NCBI GenBank assembly: GCA_964504155.1
Contig: CAZDCZ010000010.1
Coordinates: 1-45,512 of the forward strand
DNA: 45,512 nt
Direction: 5' to 3'
From: CAZDCZ01 sp964504155
GTDB taxonomy: Bacteria > Bacteroidota > Bacteroidia > Bacteroidales > UBA12077
Part shown: positions 41,226 through 45,512 of the stretch, piece after piece
Layout of the letters: each line of letters begins with the position of its first letter
How positions within the stretch are numbered: the first letter of the stretch is position 1
The notes under the pieces: model-generated
Told to the model about the DNA's origin: nothing
Databases searched by the model: none
What the model saw: the letters and a program-made list of their open reading frames with translations, nothing else
Position numbers and translations under genes: made by a program

Positions 41226-42359
41226 ATGGTTATAAAAAAAGATGTAATTTTATTAAGACATAAATTACATCAAAACCCGGAAGTTTCTAATAATGAATAT
41301 AAAACTTCAGAAAACATTTCTTGTTTTATGAAAACATTAAAGCCTGATGAAATTATTACACTAAGTAAAACAGGAAAAGCATTTGTTTTCTGCAGTAAAA
41401 AAACCGGAGAAACATTGATGTTTAGAGCTGAACTTGATGCTCTGCCAATAATAGAGACTTCTGATTTACCATATAGTTCTGTAAATAAGGGAATAGCTCA
41501 TTCGTGTGGACATGACGGACACATGGCTATTATTTGTGGTCTTGCACAAAAAATTGCAGAAAATCGTCCAAAAAAAGGAAAAGTAGTTTTACTTTTCCAA
41601 CCTGCCGAGGAAATTGAACAGGGAGCAAAAGATATTGTTGAAAGCTCTGCATTTAAAAACATTAAAACCGATTATATTTTTGCATTACATAATATCCCGG
41701 GGATAGAAAAACATAAAATTATATTGAAAAAGGGAAGCTTTGCAGCCGCTTCTAAAGGTATGACAATTGAGTTACAAGGAAAGACATCTCATGCAGCAGA
41801 ACCCGAAAATGGAATAAATCCGGCAATAGCAATTTCTTCAATTATTAGTAAATTAAATAATTTATTAATAGATAAAAAGCAATTTAAAGACCTTAGTTTA
41901 CTAAGCTTTATTTATGTTAGAATGGGTGAAATATCTTTCGGCACTTCTGCAGGTAGAGCTGAAATGGGAATAACACTCAGAGCTTTTGAAAATAAGGATA
42001 TGGAACTGTTAACCCAAAAATCAGAACTGATAATAAAAAACATTTGCAAAAAAGAAAAATTAGATTACAATATACGCTATAATGAAATTTTTCCTGCTAC
42101 TGTTAATAACGATAAATGCATTTCGTTGATAGAACAAGTATCAAAAAAAAATAATTATAAAATTGAATATCTTAAAAAACCATTTAAATGGTCAGAAGAT
42201 TTTGGATACTATTCAGAAAAATACAAAACAGGCTTCTTTGGTTTAGGTTCTGGGGTAAATCAACCGGCACTACATAATCCGGAATTTGATTTCCCTGATG
42301 ATATTATTGAAACAGGTATTAATATGTTTTATGATATTTATGCAAAACTAAACTTATAA
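41226..42359 (+). CDS. M20 family amidohydrolase/peptidase
   Basis: A two-zinc amidohydrolase of the M20D type (hippurate, N-acetyl- or IAA-amino-acid hydrolase-like) that releases amino acids from N-acyl or short peptide conjugates. The 377-residue product has LRHKLHQNPEVSNNEYKTSE at the start. The metal motif HSCGHDGHMAI lies at about 92-102. The catalytic pair is QPAEEIEQGA, ALHNIPGIEKHK carries a metal His, SHAAEPENGINPAIA is the dimerisation-domain motif, and a C-terminal FGYYSE with ALHNPEFDFPDD carries the last ligand. The usual RADMDALP reads RAELDALP. It starts a three-gene operon: the stop is 2 bases before the racemase ATG. Confidence 0.9.
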   Translation: MVIKKDVILLRHKLHQNPEVSNNEYKTSENISCFMKTLKPDEIITLSKTGKAFVFCSKKTGETLMFRAELDALPIIETSDLPYSSVNKGIAHSCGHDGHMAIICGLAQKIAENRPKKGKVVLLFQPAEEIEQGAKDIVESSAFKNIKTDYIFALHNIPGIEKHKIILKKGSFAAASKGMTIELQGKTSHAAEPENGINPAIAISSIISKLNNLLIDKKQFKDLSLLSFIYVRMGEISFGTSAGRAEMGITLRAFENKDMELLTQKSELIIKNICKKEKLDYNIRYNEIFPATVNNDKCISLIEQVSKKNNYKIEYLKKPFKWSEDFGYYSEKYKTGFFGLGSGVNQPALHNPEFDFPDDIIETGINMFYDIYAKLNL

Positions 42360-42361
42360 TA

Positions 42362-43510
42362 ATGAATAACTCTTCAATATTAACTTTGAATAAAGAAGCT
42401 GTAAAAAACAACATAAATTTTTTAAGAAAGAAACTTGGGAAAAATGTAAGAATATCATCTGTTGTTAAAGCTAATGCCTATGGACATGGCATAGAACAAA
42501 TTGTTCCCCTTTTTGAAAATGAAGGAATAGATCATTTTTCGGTTTTTGATTATAATGAAGCTGCAAGAGTTCAAAAATGCCTGTCAACTCCGGCATCTAT
42601 AATGATAATGGGCTGGATTGCTGATATAAATATAGAAGATGCTATTAAAAAGGGATTTGAATTTTTTGTGTTCAATATCAATCGATTGCAAAAAGCCTTA
42701 CATTATTCACAGAAACTTAAAATTAAAGCAAAAATTCATATTGAAGTAGAAACAGGTATGAATAGATCGGGCTTAAATTTGAACGAATTATTAATATTGT
42801 CGGATATTATTAATAAAAATCCACAAAATTTTATTGTAGAAGGTTTTTGTACTCATCTTGCAGGTGCTGAAAGCATTTCGAATTACAAAAGGATAAAAGA
42901 TCAAATAAAGAGATACAAAAAAATGTTGCTTATTCTTAACGAAAAAGGTATTGTCGCCAAATATAGACATATAGCAAATTCGGCCGCTTCATTTGTATAT
43001 CCTGAAACAAGAATGGATTTAGTAAGAATTGGTATAATGCAATATGGTTTTTGGCCAAGCTCAGAAACTTTTATACATTATATCCAAAACAAAAAGAATA
43101 AAACAGATCTATTACAAAGAATCTTGGAGTGGAAAAGTGTAATAATGTCAATAAAAGATGTAAAAACAGGGGAATTCATCGGTTATGGAATGTCTTTCCT
43201 TGCACAATCTGATATCAAAGTAGCACTTATACCTATTGGATATTCAGAAGGATATAATCGTTCGTTAAGCAATAAAGGAAGAGTGCTTATTCACGGACAA
43301 CGATGTGTTGTAATTGGCCTCGTGAATATGAATATGTTTATGGTAGATATCTCCGGTATTCCAGACATTAAAATTGGCGACGAAGTAGTAATAATTGGCA
43401 AGCAATACGATTTAGAAATTAAAGTATCAGCTTTTAGTAATATTAGCGATAAACTTAATTATGAAGTATTAGCTCATTTGCCAAAAAATATTAAACGAAT
43501 AATAATTTAA
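42362..43510 (+). CDS. alr: Alanine racemase family enzyme (stand-alone)
   Basis: A fold-type III PLP racemase. The 382-residue product has the Schiff-base Lys36 in VVKANAYGHG, METGMNRSG-type loop (ETGMNRSG), HIANSAASF, RIGIMQYG (PLP Arg and Tyr) and the second catalytic Tyr at about 275 in IGYGMSF. Differences from common Alr: GYADG reads GYSEG, and VCMDxxMVD reads VNMNMFMVD, so the substrate pocket may be altered. In Bacteroidota the housekeeping enzyme is often fused to MurF; this one is free-standing, which suggests an extra role. It sits between the M20 enzyme (2 bases) and the Orr-like racemase (13 bases). Confidence 0.9.
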   Translation: MNNSSILTLNKEAVKNNINFLRKKLGKNVRISSVVKANAYGHGIEQIVPLFENEGIDHFSVFDYNEAARVQKCLSTPASIMIMGWIADINIEDAIKKGFEFFVFNINRLQKALHYSQKLKIKAKIHIEVETGMNRSGLNLNELLILSDIINKNPQNFIVEGFCTHLAGAESISNYKRIKDQIKRYKKMLLILNEKGIVAKYRHIANSAASFVYPETRMDLVRIGIMQYGFWPSSETFIHYIQNKKNKTDLLQRILEWKSVIMSIKDVKTGEFIGYGMSFLAQSDIKVALIPIGYSEGYNRSLSNKGRVLIHGQRCVVIGLVNMNMFMVDISGIPDIKIGDEVVIIGKQYDLEIKVSAFSNISDKLNYEVLAHLPKNIKRIII

Positions 43511-43523
43511 AAAACATAAAATA

Positions 43524-44603
43524 ATGGCTTTTATAACATTAGATGTTAAAAAACTAAAATCAAATTTCGACTATCTTAATACTATTTTTAAAAAGAATGG
43601 GATAGAATGGTCTATTGTGTCAAAATTGTTAAGTGGAAATAAAATATATTTAACAGAACTATTGAAATTTGACATAGATCAAATATGCGACTCTCGTGTG
43701 TCAAACTTGAAAGAAATTAAATCACTCAATCCTAAAATTGAAACTATTTATATTAAACCTCCTGCAAAACGATCAATATCAAGTGTTGTTAAATACGCAG
43801 ATATTAGTATGAATACAGAAATTGAAACTATTAAACTTTTATCGAAAGAAGCAAAAAAACAAAATAAAACTCATAAAATTATAATAATGATTGAGCTTGG
43901 TGAACTTCGAGAAGGAGTATTAGGCGAAGACTTCATAGATTTTTATGAAAGTATTTTTAAATTAGAAAATATTAGAGTTGTTGGAATTGGTGCGAACTTA
44001 TCTTGTTTATATGGTATTTTACCAAATCAGGACAAATTAATACAATTAAGTTTATATGAACAGCTAATCGAAGCAAAATTTAACAAGCAAATTCCATATG
44101 TTTCCGGTGGTTCTTCTGTAACAATACCTTTAATTTTTCAAAACCTTTTACCAAAAGGAATTAATCATTTTAGAGTAGGCGAAACATTATTTCTTGGAAC
44201 TGATGTTTATAATAATATAAAATTAAAAAAAATGCACTCTGATGTATTTAGTCTGTATTCTGAAATAATAGAATTAATAGAAAAACCCATTGTTCCTACG
44301 GGCGAATTTGGGACAAATGTTGAAGGTGAAAGTTTTGAATTTGATCAAACTAATATTGGAGAAACATCATACCGAGCAATTATTGACTTAGGTCTTCTTG
44401 ACGTAGGAAAAGACCATCTTGAATTAGTTGACAAAAGCTTAAAATTAGCCGGTGCAAGTTCCGATATGATTGTAATTGACCTTGACGAAAATAAAAAGAA
44501 ATATAAGGTAGGAGACTTGGTTGAATTTAAGTTAGATTATATGGGAGTACTTAGAATAATGAGCTCTAAATATATTGAAAAAAAAATAAAAAACGCAAGC
44601 TAA
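43524..44603 (+). CDS. Ornithine racemase-like PLP enzyme
   Basis: The 359-residue product belongs to the alanine/ornithine racemase (Orr) group of fold-type III PLP enzymes. The PLP Lys is Lys34 (SIVSKLLSGN). Family motifs are ICDSRVSNLKEI, KYADISMNTEIETIKLLSKEAK, HKIIIMIELGELREGVL, VGIGANLSC, YVSGGSSVTIPLI, INHFRVGETLFLGTD and VPTGEFGTN. The C-terminal barrel (LKLAGASSDMIVIDL, YKVGDLVEFKLDYMGVLRIMSSKYIEK) is intact. Members convert L- to D-ornithine in clostridia; some are broad. No ornithine-aminomutase gene is adjacent, so the substrate is open. It is the last gene of the operon; the following DNA is IS debris. Confidence 0.85.
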   Translation: MAFITLDVKKLKSNFDYLNTIFKKNGIEWSIVSKLLSGNKIYLTELLKFDIDQICDSRVSNLKEIKSLNPKIETIYIKPPAKRSISSVVKYADISMNTEIETIKLLSKEAKKQNKTHKIIIMIELGELREGVLGEDFIDFYESIFKLENIRVVGIGANLSCLYGILPNQDKLIQLSLYEQLIEAKFNKQIPYVSGGSSVTIPLIFQNLLPKGINHFRVGETLFLGTDVYNNIKLKKMHSDVFSLYSEIIELIEKPIVPTGEFGTNVEGESFEFDQTNIGETSYRAIIDLGLLDVGKDHLELVDKSLKLAGASSDMIVIDLDENKKKYKVGDLVEFKLDYMGVLRIMSSKYIEKKIKNAS

Positions 44604-44938
44604 ACACGCGGTTATAAAGCATGTGCCTTAACGAATAGGCGCTAAAAAAATTATAAAAAACTAGAATTACTATATGCCGATGTAAATACAGCCATGTTCA
44701 ATGTCTGTAATTTCCTGTCAATATAGATTTTTACTTCCCACCAATCAAACTCACATATCTTACCCGGATGATAATTGTTTTATAAAACTTTCTTTGCCTT
44801 GCTTTTCTGTATTACGGATATAATTACAAACAGTAGAATAGCTTATCAAGTAACTTTTCTCTTGCAGGTAATTGAAAATGTCAATTTTTTTCATTATCTG
44901 TTTTCGCATACCATTGTTTATTTTTTCTTTATGCTTTA

Positions 44939-45104
44939 GCTTATCCGTTAAATTCCCCAAGCGGACTATAACAGACAGAAAATCAATTAATCTGCCCCTT
45001 ACCCTAAAGGGAGTAATTGATTTTCTTTGCTCCCTTTAGGGTAAGGGGCAAACAAAGAAAATCATCTGTTGTAAAAATCAGCTTGGGGAATTTAACGGAT
45101 AAGC
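44939..45104. repeat. Nested palindromic element inside the IS21 remnant
   Basis: Exact 24-bp inverted repeats (44939-44962 and 45081-45104) enclose a second, exact 20-bp inverted pair (44994-45013 and 45030-45049, core ccccttaccctaaaggg). The 24-bp arm continues the istA frame on its left side; the right arm is an inverted copy of it. The inner core resembles a REP-like repeat seen in many Bacteroidota genomes. Possible fold-back element or MITE. Confidence 0.75.
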
Positions 45105-45290
45105 ATTTTATTCTTTTTCAAACAAGAGTTTATTTCTTCTATATCATGTGTTAATACAGACTTACGGCAATTGTAGGATTTGTACTGTGGCTTAAAGGAT
45201 AAGCCTTGTTCTAAATAATTTTCTATATCATTTTATTTCAGACTCGTGTTCTGAAATATATTTGCGAACCGTTTGTAAGCAGTAATTTGC

Positions 45291-45350
45291 AATCGTCAAA
45301 TTTTCGCAAAAGTAAATCGTCAAATATTGGCAACAATAAATCGCCAATTT
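45291..45350. repeat. Three tandem repeats of an IS21 left end
   Basis: Repeats begin at 45291, 45315 and 45339, exactly 24 bases apart, each starting aatcg(t/c)caa. IS21 elements carry multiple transposase-binding repeats at their ends, and istA reads away from here on the minus strand. This fixes the element's end at about 45350. Confidence 0.7.
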
Positions 45351-45404
45351 AAGGAAAGTTCGAACTTTGAAATTAAATCTCAAAGATTGTTAATAATTAT
45401 TTTT

Positions 45405-45512
45405 GGGTGGTATACTTTTCAATTATTAGGTGGTATAGTTTCTTATTATTATATACATGGGGAAATGGATTTGTGTGTCCACAATGTGGTCATACGCATT
45501 ACTGTAGAGGTA
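45405..45512 (+). pseudogene. Start of an IS1595-type element cut by the window edge
   Basis: Two copies of ggtggtata (45406-45414, 45429-45437) form a tandem end. A frame at 45458-45511 reads WGNGFVCPQCGHTHYCRG, matching the N-terminal zinc-ribbon of IS1595-family transposases (WxxGxxCPxCG). No start codon or preceding residues fit, so the 5' part seems deleted; the rest lies outside the window. Confidence 0.6.

Larger units (their letters stand above)
44654..45350 (-). pseudogene. Decayed IS21-family istA with its left end
   Basis: On the minus strand, the left end has three repeats (45291-45350). A helix-turn-helix-like fragment follows (TVRKYISEHESEIK, about 45230-45290). Further down come SYSTVCNYIRNTEKQGKESFIKQ, then after a one-base frameshift YHPGKICEFDWWEVKIYI and TLNMAVFTSAYSNSSF. 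This matches the IstA pattern FIKQxYxPGxxCEFDWGEV, with the first catalytic Asp. It is broken by stop codons, by the frameshift at about 44780, and by a palindromic element at 44939-45104. The rest of istA and all of istB are missing. Confidence 0.75.

Noticed and set aside
44604..44640. Possible integron attC-like sequence (acacgcggttataaagc)
   Set aside because: No integrase gene, no second matching site and no cassette structure was seen.
40155..45512. Defence island or phage
   Set aside because: The segment holds IS debris and metabolic genes but no restriction, CRISPR, toxin-antitoxin, integrase or phage structural gene.

Overview
The window looks like a chromosome segment of an AT-rich member of the Bacteroidota (roughly 30% G+C, judged by eye). 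Four things point there. A TTTG-N18-TAnnTTTG promoter stands in front of the ribosomal genes. There are two proteins with C-terminal type IX secretion (T9SS) sorting tails, and a PorE-like OmpA protein. There are Bacteroidota-typical families such as DUF4293, an LptD-like protein beside an amidase and an MCE protein, and SLC13-RCK permeases. Most intergenic gaps carry clear intrinsic terminators, so operon borders are readable.

Layout. 1-0.4 kb: remnant of an IS4-type transposase. 0.4-1.6 kb: rpsF-rpsR-rplI operon. 1.6-7.6 kb: ridA, pabA/trpG, then an envelope block (LptD-like, N-acetylmuramoyl-L-alanine amidase with a SPOR-like tail, MCE/MlaD). 8.0-9.5 kb: dnaA behind a T-tract-rich leader. 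9.7-13.5 kb: a YgjV-GNAT fusion, a candidate small RNA or leader, and the chain DMT permease-YigZ-pyrB-pyrI. 13.5-22.5 kb: DUF4293, ornithine aminotransferase, M13 peptidase lipoprotein, an HD-like protein with an isocitrate/isopropylmalate-type dehydrogenase, PepD and a TauE/SafE permease, with two families of palindromic REP-like repeats between them. 22.6-25.3 kb: SLC13 permease-cysQ operon. 25.4-31.9 kb: a frameshifted T9SS-tailed protein, a conserved unknown, a secreted serpin and a giant M14 carboxypeptidase with five Ig-like repeats and a T9SS tail. 32.0-40.2 kb: a nucleotide cyclase fused to a phosphodiesterase-like HD domain, PorE-like OmpA protein, QueE, YihY/BrkB, a uracil-DNA glycosylase with an extra Cys-rich tail, a CDF metal exporter and GtrA. 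40.2-45.5 kb: a GNAT gene and a tight M20 amidohydrolase-alanine racemase-ornithine-racemase-like operon, bracketed by dead insertion sequences (IS481-like on the left; IS21 and IS1595 on the right).

Most of the window is core or housekeeping DNA. The parts most worth following are the stand-alone two-racemase operon between IS remnants, the cyclase-HD fusion with changed active-site residues, the candidate small RNA at 10.4-10.5 kb, and the nested palindrome inside the dead IS21 copy. I found no CRISPR array, tRNA, rRNA or obvious defence system.
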